From assembly GCA_034440115.1 (NCBI GenBank), contig JAWXBM010000050.1, positions 1 through 24,673 on the forward strand: 24,673 nucleotides of DNA. Reading direction: 5' to 3'. Origin of the DNA: JAWXBM01 sp034440115 (lineage in GTDB: Bacteria > Pseudomonadota > Gammaproteobacteria > Xanthomonadales > SZUA-36). Both the position numbers and the translations under genes were made by a program. The notes under the pieces were generated by a model, which was not told where the DNA came from, did not search any database, and worked only from the letters and a program-made list of their open reading frames with translations. Below are positions 17,269 to 23,934 of this stretch, piece by piece; within the stretch, counting starts at the first letter, position 1, and each line of letters opens with the position of its first letter.

Positions 17269-18594
17269 TTAAATTCCGTAGGCTTTGCGCAAAAGACTGA
17301 GTGGATTGGTTTCGCCATGCTTCAGCTCAAGGCCATCGGCAATCTGGGTGGCGGCCATGGGGCAGTCTGACACCAGGTAATCTGCTTCGGCTTTGGCTAC
17401 CCGGGCAATCACCGGTTTGGCGATTTTCTGCGATTTTTCCCAGGTGTCTACACGCACGCCGTAGGTGCCGTCATGGCCGGAACAGCGCTCGATCACCTGG
17501 ATTTCGGTACCGGGAACCAGTGCCAGCACGTCTTTGGTTTTGGGGCCGATGTTCTGCACCCGCTGGTGACACGGTACATGCCAGGCCACTTTGCCCAATT
17601 CGGTTTTGAAGTCGGTTTTGAGTAACCCCGCCTTGTGGCGGTGCACCAGGTACTCAAACGGATCGTAGATATTCGCTTTGACCTTCTGTACGTCCGGGTC
17701 ATCGGGATACATCAAGGGCAGCTCCTGCTTGTACATCAGCACGCATGAAGGAATGGCGGCGACGATATCCCAACCTTCGTCAATCAATCGCACCAGTTCG
17801 GGGATATTGGTCTTGCGGTACTTGTCGACGGTTTTCAGATCACCCTGTTCCAGCTTGGGCATGCCACAGCATTCTTCCTTGTCGGTCAGTCGCACCGGAA
17901 TCTGGTTGTGCTCGAAAACACTGATCAGGTCAGCCGCAATGTCGGGTGTGTTGACGTTGCAGTAACAGGTGGCAAACAAAGCCACCTTGCCTTGGGTAGG
18001 GCCGGCGGCAACGGCCTCGGCAGCCAGCGGTTTGCGGCTTTTGTCACGCTTGCGCAGGGTGTCTGAATGAAATTCCGGCAAATGCGCGCGCCGGTCCAGG
18101 TCCAGGGTTTTTTCCAGAATTTTGCGCAAGGTGGGGCTTTTGTTGGCCGCATTGATGGCATTGGATACCACCGGCAGGCTGCCAACCTTGCCTTGAATTT
18201 TGGTATTGCTGAGTAACTTATGGCTGAGCTTGCGCTCGCCTTTTTCAAACTGGATGGCCTTGGCGCGCAGCATCAGGTGGGGGAAATCCACATTCCATTC
18301 ATGTGGCGGTACATAAGGGCACTTGGTTTGGTAACAGAGGTCGCAGAGATAGCACTGATCGACCACCTGCATGTAATCGACTTTGGCTATGCCATCGACT
18401 TCCATGGTGCTGGATTCATCCACCAGATCGAACAGGGTCGGAAAGGCATCGCACAAAGAGACGCAACGGCGGCAGCCGTGGCAGATGTTGTAGACCCGCT
18501 CCAGTTCTTCAAAAAGCGGTTTTTCTTCGTAGAACTCCTTTTCCTGCCAGCCCAAAGCGTGGCGGGTAGGGGCGTCAAGACTGCCTTCGCGCAT
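17269..18594 (-). CDS. Fe-S oxidoreductase with heterodisulfide-reductase-like CCG domains (GlpC/HdrD type)
   Basis: A cytoplasmic electron-transfer protein. Near the N-terminus two ferredoxin motifs are complete: CHGCRRCVSLC (CX2CX2CX3C) and CYLCDLCYQTKCP (CX2CX2CX4CP), each fit for a 4Fe-4S cluster. Two CCG-type repeats follow: the first with CYCN...ECCGMPK, the second with HVPCHQ...CSGHDG; these bind unusual clusters or act on disulfides in HdrB/HdrD and GlpC. The catalytic partner is not a flavoprotein neighbour as in GlpABC; instead rubrerythrin lies upstream and DUF3501 downstream. A TTG at 18618 is in frame, but the ATG at 18594, preceded by AGAGAAAG, is preferred (441 residues). Substrate is unknown. 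Confidence 0.9.
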   Translation of the reverse strand: MREGSLDAPTRHALGWQEKEFYEEKPLFEELERVYNICHGCRRCVSLCDAFPTLFDLVDESSTMEVDGIAKVDYMQVVDQCYLCDLCYQTKCPYVPPHEWNVDFPHLMLRAKAIQFEKGERKLSHKLLSNTKIQGKVGSLPVVSNAINAANKSPTLRKILEKTLDLDRRAHLPEFHSDTLRKRDKSRKPLAAEAVAAGPTQGKVALFATCYCNVNTPDIAADLISVFEHNQIPVRLTDKEECCGMPKLEQGDLKTVDKYRKTNIPELVRLIDEGWDIVAAIPSCVLMYKQELPLMYPDDPDVQKVKANIYDPFEYLVHRHKAGLLKTDFKTELGKVAWHVPCHQRVQNIGPKTKDVLALVPGTEIQVIERCSGHDGTYGVRVDTWEKSQKIAKPVIARVAKAEADYLVSDCPMAATQIADGLELKHGETNPLSLLRKAYGI

Positions 18595-18624
18595 TTTGCT
18601 TTCTCTAATGGATGCCAAGAATTA

Positions 18625-18649
18625 GCGTTAACGAGGCTGCGTTAACGAG
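18625..18649. repeat. Short direct repeat GCGTTAACGAG x2
   Basis: Two identical 11-bp copies (18625-18635 and 18639-18649) separated by GCT lie in the gap between rubrerythrin and the Fe-S gene. Each contains the palindrome GTTAAC. Role unknown; it could be slippage or a paired protein-binding site. Confidence 0.6.
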
Positions 18650-18670
18650 TCAGTGCCAGCGAATCAGGTG

Positions 18671-18695
18671 CCAACCCGGAGATTTTCCGGGTTGG
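18671..18695 (-). promoter_or_regulatory. Strong intercistronic hairpin between rubrerythrin and the Fe-S gene
   Basis: CCAACCCGGA (18671-18680) and TCCGGGTTGG (18686-18695) form a perfect ten-base stem with a five-base loop, 35 bp after the rubrerythrin stop. Neither side has a T run, so it is not a classical intrinsic terminator. It more likely stabilises the 3' end of the rubrerythrin message or causes partial read-through, giving more rubrerythrin than downstream proteins. Confidence 0.6.
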
Positions 18696-18730
18696 TTACC
18701 ATGGGTCTGTCAAATTAAGCCGACGGACAA

Positions 18731-19147
18731 TCAGTCCATTTCGTCCAGGGCTCTCTGGAAACGATTGGCGTGCGAACGCTCTGCTTTGCCCAGGGTTTCG
18801 AACCAATCGGCAATTTCATCGAAACCTTCGTCGCGCGCTGAACGCGCCATGCCAGGATACATATCGGTGTACTCGTGGGTTTCACCGGCAATGGCAGCTT
18901 TAAGATTATCGGCCGTTGGGCCTATGGGCAGGCCGGTAGCCGGGTCGCCGCTTTCTTGCAGATATTCCAGGTGGCCATGTGCGTGGCCGGTTTCACCTTC
19001 AGCAGTGGAGCGGAATACAGACGCCACGTCGTTGTAGCCTTCAACATCCGCACGCTGGGCAAAGTAAAGGTAGCGACGATTGGCTTGGGATTCACCTGCA
19101 AATGCATCTTTCAGGTTCTGTTCGGTTTTGGAGCCTTTCAGTGACAT
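18731..19147 (-). CDS. Rubrerythrin-family diiron protein lacking the rubredoxin domain
   Basis: A 138-residue ferritin-like four-helix protein. Ligand-type residues are placed as in rubrerythrins: Glu19 (AGESQA), Glu52 and His55 (EGETGHA), Glu89 and Glu92 (GETHEY), Glu123 and His126 (KAERSHA). The family reduces hydrogen peroxide at a diiron centre. The C-terminal rubredoxin cluster (two CxxC) is missing, so electrons must come from another protein; the cluster-rich Fe-S gene downstream is an obvious candidate. GGAGG stands ten bases before the ATG at 19147. First gene of the minus-strand cluster, with its own promoter candidate upstream. Confidence 0.94.
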   Translation of the reverse strand: MSLKGSKTEQNLKDAFAGESQANRRYLYFAQRADVEGYNDVASVFRSTAEGETGHAHGHLEYLQESGDPATGLPIGPTADNLKAAIAGETHEYTDMYPGMARSARDEGFDEIADWFETLGKAERSHANRFQRALDEMD

Positions 19148-19237
19148 GTTCTAGATACCTCCGTGAAAATTATGACAGTAAAGAATAAGCGCTTTGCTTA
19201 ATGCCGGCCAGACCGACCGGGAGAAATTCTCAGCGAC

Positions 19238-19284
19238 ACTATAGCCACCTGTTGGCAATAGTTGAAATTGATTTTCACAATCAA
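19238..19284 (-). promoter_or_regulatory. Rubrerythrin promoter candidate with upstream dyad
   Basis: On the minus strand a -10 TATAGT (19243-19238) and a weak -35 TTTCAA (19267-19262) are spaced by 18 bases. Directly upstream lies the perfect dyad TTGATT-N5-AATCAA (19268-19284). The AT-rich dyad is vaguely like Fur/PerR-type sites but does not match a consensus well. The rest of 19148-19414 shows no gene. Confidence 0.4.
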
Positions 19285-19414
19285 ACGAATAGCCAATACC
19301 AATTAGCCTGTGCCACTCTGACTCCAAAACCAGCTTCGCTAGTTGCTAAGGTCGCTGCCCTGTGGTGCAATCCCGGCTTCGCGATGAAACCGGGTTCGCG
19401 AGAACATCAGGCCT

Positions 19415-20605
19415 ATGAAAACTCGCGCGTACCAGGCAGAAACCTTTCTCCTACTCACTTCCGCTGCGGCAGCGCTGTCTTTTGCGGTGTGGGATGTGCT
19501 GCTGAATAATTTTGTAATCGAGCAGGCAGCATTCACCGGCAGGGAGATCGGTATCCTGCAAAGCCTGCGTGAGGTACCGGGCTTCCTGGCCTTTACCACC
19601 GTGTTTGTTCTGCTGGTGATCAAGGAACAGACTTTCGCACTGATCGCCTTGTTGTTGCTGGGCCTGGGGGTTTCGCTGACGGGGTTTTTGCCAACTGAGT
19701 ACGGTCTTTATTTCACCACCGTGCTGATGTCGACCGGCTTTCATTATTTCTACACGGTGCAGCAATCGCTGACCTTGCAGTGGTTTGATACCGCGCGCAC
19801 ACCGCTGATGTTGGGGCGTATATCCGCAGCATCTTCCTTTGCCTCGCTGCTGGGTTTTGCCCTGGTTTGGCTGTGCTTGGAGTGGCTGAACCTGGGTTAT
19901 GTATTTCTCTACGTGCTGGCAGGGGGCGCTGCCATGGTCGTGGCGGTATTGGCCTGGCGTTTGTTTCCCCGTTATGAACAAACCGTGCCGCAACACAAGC
20001 ATCTGTTGATGCGCCGCCGCTATTGGTTGTACTACGGCCTGACGTTTCTCAGTGGTGCCAGACGGCAGATTTTTGTGGTCTTCGCCACCTTCCTGATGGT
20101 GGAGAAATTCGGCTATTCCGCGCCGGAAATCGCGTTACTCTATCTGCTGAATCACAGCATCAACACTTTATTGGCACCACGCATTGGCCAATTCGTTGCG
20201 CGCTTTGGTGAACGGCTGACGCTAACCGTGGAGTACCTTGGGTTGATATTCATTTTCACGGCCTATGCTTTTGTAGAAGTGGCGTGGATGGCCGCGATCC
20301 TGTTTGTGCTGGATCATATTTTTTACGCCATGGCAATCGCGATACGCAGTTACTTCAAGAAAATTGCCGACCCGGCGGATATGGCATCCACAGCGAGCGT
20401 GGCATTTACCATCAATCACATCGCAGCCGTGATTATTCCGGTAAGTTTTGGCTTGTTGTGGATGGTTTCACCAGCAGCAGTTTTCCTGGCGGGTGCTGGC
20501 CTCGCTGGCTGTTCCCTGGTGCTGGCGCGGTTGGTGCCACGGCATCCAGACGCGGGCCATGAGGTGCATGCTTTCCGGCGTACCGTAGGAGGGCAGCAGA
20601 TTTAA
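19415..20605 (+). CDS. MFS transporter
   Basis: A 396-residue inner-membrane protein with about 12 predicted helices, the normal MFS size. A central cytoplasmic loop (about 185-205, rich in Arg/Lys/His: RYEQTVPQHKHLLMRRRY) separates two six-helix halves. A conserved GARRQIFVVFA stretch opens the second half. Its substrate cannot be read from sequence. It is the first gene of a tight operon: its stop shares a base with the kinase start (TAATG). Together with a kinase and a class III PLP enzyme it is probably the importer of the compound they degrade, although export is not excluded. The ribosome site before ATG 19415 is weak. Confidence 0.85.
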   Translation: MKTRAYQAETFLLLTSAAAALSFAVWDVLLNNFVIEQAAFTGREIGILQSLREVPGFLAFTTVFVLLVIKEQTFALIALLLLGLGVSLTGFLPTEYGLYFTTVLMSTGFHYFYTVQQSLTLQWFDTARTPLMLGRISAASSFASLLGFALVWLCLEWLNLGYVFLYVLAGGAAMVVAVLAWRLFPRYEQTVPQHKHLLMRRRYWLYYGLTFLSGARRQIFVVFATFLMVEKFGYSAPEIALLYLLNHSINTLLAPRIGQFVARFGERLTLTVEYLGLIFIFTAYAFVEVAWMAAILFVLDHIFYAMAIAIRSYFKKIADPADMASTASVAFTINHIAAVIIPVSFGLLWMVSPAAVFLAGAGLAGCSLVLARLVPRHPDAGHEVHAFRRTVGGQQI

Positions 20606-21675
20606 TGCAAGCTCCTGACTTTAACCCCGAGCGCCTATTGACTATTAAAGATCTGCGCTTCGAGCCGCCGACTTTCGCGCTGAATGAGATAAAGCGACTG
20701 GCTCTGGAACTCTACGGTGTACAGGGTGAATTCTCAGCGCTGGCGGGCGAGCGCGATCAGAACCACCGCATTCGCTGCGTTGATGGCCGCCAGTTTGTAT
20801 TCAAGATATCGGGCCAGAACGAACCCGCTGATGTGGTTGAAATGCAGGTAGAGGCGCTCCGGTATATTGAGCAACATGATTCAGAATTACCAGTGCCGCG
20901 GGTGCTGCCCAGCCTCAATGGCCAAATGATCTGCCAGGTGCAAAGCCCAGTTGGCAGCCATGCCTGTCGTTTGATGAGCTGGTTGCCTGGTGTGCCTTAT
21001 CAGGAAGGGCCATTCCCTTCTGCCACCGGTTTGATGAATCTCGGCAGCTTTATAGCGCGCCTGGGAAAGGCCCTGCAGGGTTTTGATCATTCGGCCACGC
21101 GGCATTTCATGCCGTGGAATATGACCAATGGGCTGGTGTTTTCGGAGCAGCTCAAAGCCTTGTTGCCAGCCAGCCTGGGTAGTTGGATACAACCATTTTT
21201 AGAGCGGCTGCAAAGCACCGTTTATCCGCAATTGCGAGCACAGCGCTGGCAGGTGATACATCAGGACGGGCATGGCGCCAATCTGTTACGTGCCCAGGAT
21301 CATAACGAAGCGCTTACCGGCGTGATCGACTTTGGCGACATGATTTATGGGCCATTGATCTGCGATCTGGTCACCTGTGTGTCGGATTTTATGGAAGCTG
21401 CTGCCGACCCGGTAAATGCTGCAATGCAAATCACCCTAGGTTATCAACGCATTACGCCGTTGCATGACGAAGAATTGGATTTGCTGCTGGATCTGGCGAT
21501 GGTGCGGCAGATCATGGTGTTGCAGTTGTTTGAATTCATGCGGCGCAATCAGTCGCAACCGCAGGCTTTCGTCACCGATGATCAGCCCGGTGTGATCGCC
21601 CTGTTGCAAAAACTGGCTAAACTGGATCGTCAGGATTTTACCCAACAATTGAAAGAGGCAGTAAAACATGCTTGA
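20605..21675 (+). CDS. APH-fold small-molecule kinase (hydroxylysine kinase-like phosphotransferase)
   Basis: A 356-residue phosphotransferase of the aminoglycoside phosphotransferase/choline kinase fold. The nucleotide-binding Lys67 lies in FVFKIS, the catalytic Brenner loop is HQDGHGAN (His219, Asp221, Asn226), and the metal-binding Asp242 is in GVIDFGD, so it looks active. The adjacent class III PLP gene overlaps it by eight bases. In animals hydroxylysine kinase (HYKK/AGPHD1) works with the phospholyase PHYKPL, and related kinase/phospholyase pairs occur in bacteria. Phosphorylation of a hydroxylated amine (5-hydroxylysine, ethanolamine or aminopropanol) is therefore inferred. An antibiotic-resistance role is unlikely given this context. 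ATG at 20605 follows GGAGGG by about 14 bases and is coupled to the MFS stop. Confidence 0.85.
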   Translation: MQAPDFNPERLLTIKDLRFEPPTFALNEIKRLALELYGVQGEFSALAGERDQNHRIRCVDGRQFVFKISGQNEPADVVEMQVEALRYIEQHDSELPVPRVLPSLNGQMICQVQSPVGSHACRLMSWLPGVPYQEGPFPSATGLMNLGSFIARLGKALQGFDHSATRHFMPWNMTNGLVFSEQLKALLPASLGSWIQPFLERLQSTVYPQLRAQRWQVIHQDGHGANLLRAQDHNEALTGVIDFGDMIYGPLICDLVTCVSDFMEAAADPVNAAMQITLGYQRITPLHDEELDLLLDLAMVRQIMVLQLFEFMRRNQSQPQAFVTDDQPGVIALLQKLAKLDRQDFTQQLKEAVKHA

Positions 21676-22963
21676 GAACGACACTTCGGGACAGACTCTG
21701 TTGCAACGCCGTGAGAACGCCATGGGCCCTACCTATCGGCTGTTTTACCGCGAGCCGGTCCACCTGGTAAAAGGCGCAGGAGTGTGGCTGTTCGATGCCG
21801 CTGGCAAGAAGTATCTGGACTGCTATAACAATGTCGCCTCGGTGGGACACTGTCATCCCTACGTGGTGGCCGCCTTGTCGAAACAGGCTGCTACGCTGAA
21901 TACGCATACCCGCTATTTACATGAGAACGTGGTGAATTACGCGGAGCGCTTGAGCGCAACGCTGCCCGGCGAGCTGTCGGTATGCATGTTTGTGTGTACC
22001 GGTACTGAAGCGAACGATCTGGCTTTCCGTATTGCCCGCACCGTTAGCGGCAACATGGGCGCCATCGTTTCCGATTATTCCTATCACGGAAATTCCATTG
22101 TCGTTACCGAGTTGTCCACGGCCGAGTATCCAGAGTCCGAGCAGCCCGACTGGCTGGCTACTGCGGAATCGCCGAATGGTTTTCGCGGTAGTTTTCGTTA
22201 TGGCGAACCGGGCCTTGGGCCGAAATATGCGAGCAAGGTCGATGACGCGGTTGCGAAATTGCAGAGTCGCGGTCACGACACAGCGATGTTTATGACCTGC
22301 AATATTTTTGATTCCAACGGTGCGTTGGTCGCTCCTGAAGGCTATCTGCGCGATTCCTATGCCAAGGTCAGGGCTGCCGGTGGTTTATGTGTGGCGGACG
22401 AAGTGCAATCGGGCCTGTGCCGATTGGGTGACCGTGTCTGGGGCTTTGAAGATTCGGACGTGATCCCTGATATCGTCACCATGGGCAAGCCGATTGGTGA
22501 TGGCCATCCCGTGGCTGCGGTCGTTACCACCCCCGCCATAGCCCAGGCTTTCTCAAAGAAATTCCACTACTTCAACACCTTTGGCGGCAACCCCGTTTCA
22601 GCCGCAGTGGGTCTTGCGGTGCTGGATGTAATCGAGCAGGAAAACATCCTGCAGAACGTGCACGATACGGGCCAGTATCTGGCTGAGAATCTGCGCTCGC
22701 TGGCCAGGCAATACGGCTGCATCGGTGATGTGCGTGGCAAAGGCCTGTTCTACGGCCTGGAAATTGTGCGTGAAGCCGGCAGCCTGGAGGCCGATCACGA
22801 GCGCGCCAGCCGCATCGCCGAAGGCATGCGCGAAGCCGGTGTGCTGCTCAGCACCACCGGGCCCTACGACAACGTGGTCAAGATCCGCCCGCCGATGGTG
22901 TTCTCGAAAGCGAATGCGGATGTGCTGGTGAATGCACTTGGCGAGGTAATGGCCAAGCTCTGA
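21668..22963 (+). CDS. Class III PLP enzyme, probable amino-alcohol-phosphate phospholyase (AGXT2L-like)
   Basis: A 431-residue PLP-dependent enzyme of aminotransferase class III. Phosphate-cup stretch CTGTEAND (110-117), Asp244 (CVADEVQSG) and the Schiff-base Lys274 in TMGKPIGDGHP are present. Overall it resembles the animal ETNPPL and PHYKPL phospholyases, which eliminate ammonia and phosphate from phosphoethanolamine or 5-phosphohydroxylysine to leave an aldehyde, rather than transaminating. The coupled kinase supports this. Overlap of eight bases with the kinase gene indicates coupled translation. An intrinsic terminator follows at 22989. Transaminase activity cannot be excluded by sequence alone. 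Confidence 0.85.
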   Translation: MLENDTSGQTLLQRRENAMGPTYRLFYREPVHLVKGAGVWLFDAAGKKYLDCYNNVASVGHCHPYVVAALSKQAATLNTHTRYLHENVVNYAERLSATLPGELSVCMFVCTGTEANDLAFRIARTVSGNMGAIVSDYSYHGNSIVVTELSTAEYPESEQPDWLATAESPNGFRGSFRYGEPGLGPKYASKVDDAVAKLQSRGHDTAMFMTCNIFDSNGALVAPEGYLRDSYAKVRAAGGLCVADEVQSGLCRLGDRVWGFEDSDVIPDIVTMGKPIGDGHPVAAVVTTPAIAQAFSKKFHYFNTFGGNPVSAAVGLAVLDVIEQENILQNVHDTGQYLAENLRSLARQYGCIGDVRGKGLFYGLEIVREAGSLEADHERASRIAEGMREAGVLLSTTGPYDNVVKIRPPMVFSKANADVLVNALGEVMAKL

Positions 22964-22988
22964 TCAGTCGTCATCAATATCGAATGAC

Positions 22989-23008
22989 GTTCCCGCGGGA
23001 ATTTTTTT
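22989..23008 (+). terminator. Intrinsic terminator of the transporter-kinase-phospholyase operon
   Basis: The palindrome TTCCCGCGGGAA (22990-23001), with a flanking G-U pair possible, is followed at once by seven Ts (23002-23008). It begins 26 bp after the phospholyase stop. The stem is short, with the usable loop reducing it to about five pairs, but the T run is good. Confidence 0.65.
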
Positions 23009-23019
23009 GAACCGATCTT

Positions 23020-23196
23020 TTAGCGCAACTTTGCTTTGCCTGGAAACTGGCTGGCTGTAAGCAGGTAATTGCTGATGACCAATCCGGCCCGCCATAGCCG
23101 AATGGCATCGCGAACGCGATCCAGCAGGCGCACACTCAGCTCGTTTTCGTGATTTTCATATTTCGTTAAACTGGAAGCAATTAATAAGCTGATCTG
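23020..23196 (-). pseudogene. Possible remnant of an integron integrase N-terminus
   Basis: A minus-strand frame without a start encodes NELSVRLLDRVRDAIRLW and ends at 23020. LLDxVRxxIRxxHYSxRTE is the usual beginning of integron tyrosine recombinases; the first part fits and the HYSxRTE part is lost. A frame-shifted ATG about 40 bases before the motif reads MKITKTS and stops, which could be the broken start. Orientation is right: intI genes point away from the cassettes, and a cassette begins 170 bp to the right. The match is short, so this is a tentative call; no catalytic Arg/His/Tyr motifs remain. Confidence 0.35.
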
Positions 23197-23369
23197 TCAG
23201 ATAACGACTACACTTTCTGTAGGAGTCGAACTTGTTATAAAGCCAATTGCTCGATTTTGGTAACGAATATATTCAACAAGATGATTGTAAATACAAGGGG
23301 TTAAATATCGTAATGATCAAAACTCAAGCATTTTTCATTTTTAATGCGTACTGCGCTGCATAATTGTAG
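23197..23369. other. AT-rich region before the cassette, candidate attI/promoter zone
   Basis: No gene is seen. The stretch is clearly AT-richer than its neighbours. It lies between the possible integrase remnant and the G|TT crossover point at 23369/23370, where attI and the cassette promoter would be expected. TTGTTATAAAG (about 23232-23242) is a possible -10-like or recombination-like motif. No recognised attI consensus was found. Confidence 0.35.
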
Positions 23370-23895
23370 TTAGGGCCACCTTATGACTGAGCAAGAAGAA
23401 AACTTCGTTCACTTCGTGTCTTGCATCACTTGGCTTAATAATGCTTGGCGATTGCTGAAAAAGATTCAAACGCAAGCCGAAAACCCACTCATTGGGCCAG
23501 CCTTTCGCTTTGCTCTGGTCGAGTACTGCAAGCCGTATAAGCTATCGCATGGCATCAACAAAAAATTCAAGCTCGATACATCGCTCATTCCGAAAGAGCA
23601 TGTACCACTTCACGAACGGATCGTATCCTCTCGCGATCAAATTCACGCTCACTCCGACCTCACTGTTATGGATGCTAAGCTCCATGTCCACGAATTTATG
23701 GGGCAAAGATATACGTCCATTCCGCAGAACATCATCTATGGCACTGAAGAACTCCAAAATCTTCAGCAAATTCTCATGCTCATGGAAGCCACACTCGACA
23801 ACATGTACGCTCAGGAAAAGGTACTTGAAAATGCACTGCCCTAATCCGGCAGTCAAGCGCGACTGCGCAAAAGCTCGCAGCCCCTTACTTTTACG
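23370..23895 (+). mobile_element. Integron gene cassette (526 bp)
   Basis: The left end is G|TTAGGGC (crossover after 23369) and the right end is ACG|TTATGC (crossover after 23895). The first seven cassette bases TTAGGGC are the exact reverse complement of GCCCTAA (23838-23844), which opens the attC. In a circularised cassette these would pair as R'/R'', as the cassette model requires. The start codon at 23383 is 13 bases inside the cassette and the stop TAA lies within the attC start, both typical. Single gene, no promoter of its own visible. Confidence 0.75.
23383..23844 (+). CDS. Cassette-borne hypothetical protein with HEPN-like R-x5-H motif
   Basis: A 153-residue, helix-rich soluble protein with no signal peptide. 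The family is not recognised. The segment SSRDQIHAHSDLTV contains R-D-Q-I-H-A-H, an R-x5-H arrangement within a helix, and the 'R....AHSD' pattern is seen in many HEPN-type RNases and abortive-infection proteins. Whether the protein is a HEPN RNase is inference from this motif and overall size. Codon and base use are AT-richer than the operons to the left and the gene to the right, indicating foreign origin. It is the sole gene of an integron cassette; the stop codon is part of the attC end. No strong ribosome site precedes the ATG. Confidence 0.8.
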   Translation: MTEQEENFVHFVSCITWLNNAWRLLKKIQTQAENPLIGPAFRFALVEYCKPYKLSHGINKKFKLDTSLIPKEHVPLHERIVSSRDQIHAHSDLTVMDAKLHVHEFMGQRYTSIPQNIIYGTEELQNLQQILMLMEATLDNMYAQEKVLENALP

Positions 23896-23901
23896 TTATG
23901 C
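23838..23901 (+). other. attC recombination site
   Basis: Sixty-four bases arranged as a typical attC: R'' GCCCTAA (23838-23844), spacer, L'' AGTCAAG (23851-23857), central stem CTGCG...CGCAG, L' CTTACT (23884-23889), spacer, R' GTTATGC (23895-23901). L'' and L' pair except for one extra C in L'' (a G on the bottom strand), the extrahelical base by which integron integrase recognises attC. The same one-base asymmetry occurs in the classical aadA attC. R'' and R' deviate slightly from RYYYAAC/GTTRRRY. Confidence 0.75.
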
Positions 23902-23934
23902 CGCTTGATGACCACCACTGAACGAGGCGCCTGA

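Noticed and set aside
20605..21675. Aminoglycoside resistance gene
   Set aside because: Although it shares the APH fold, its overlap with a phospholyase-like PLP gene and a transporter points to catabolism rather than drug resistance.
23492..23908. A 138-residue plus frame overlapping the cassette gene
   Set aside because: It is a shifted frame of the cassette protein. Its tail NPAVKRDCAKARSPLLLRYA is read-through of the attC, not a coding domain.
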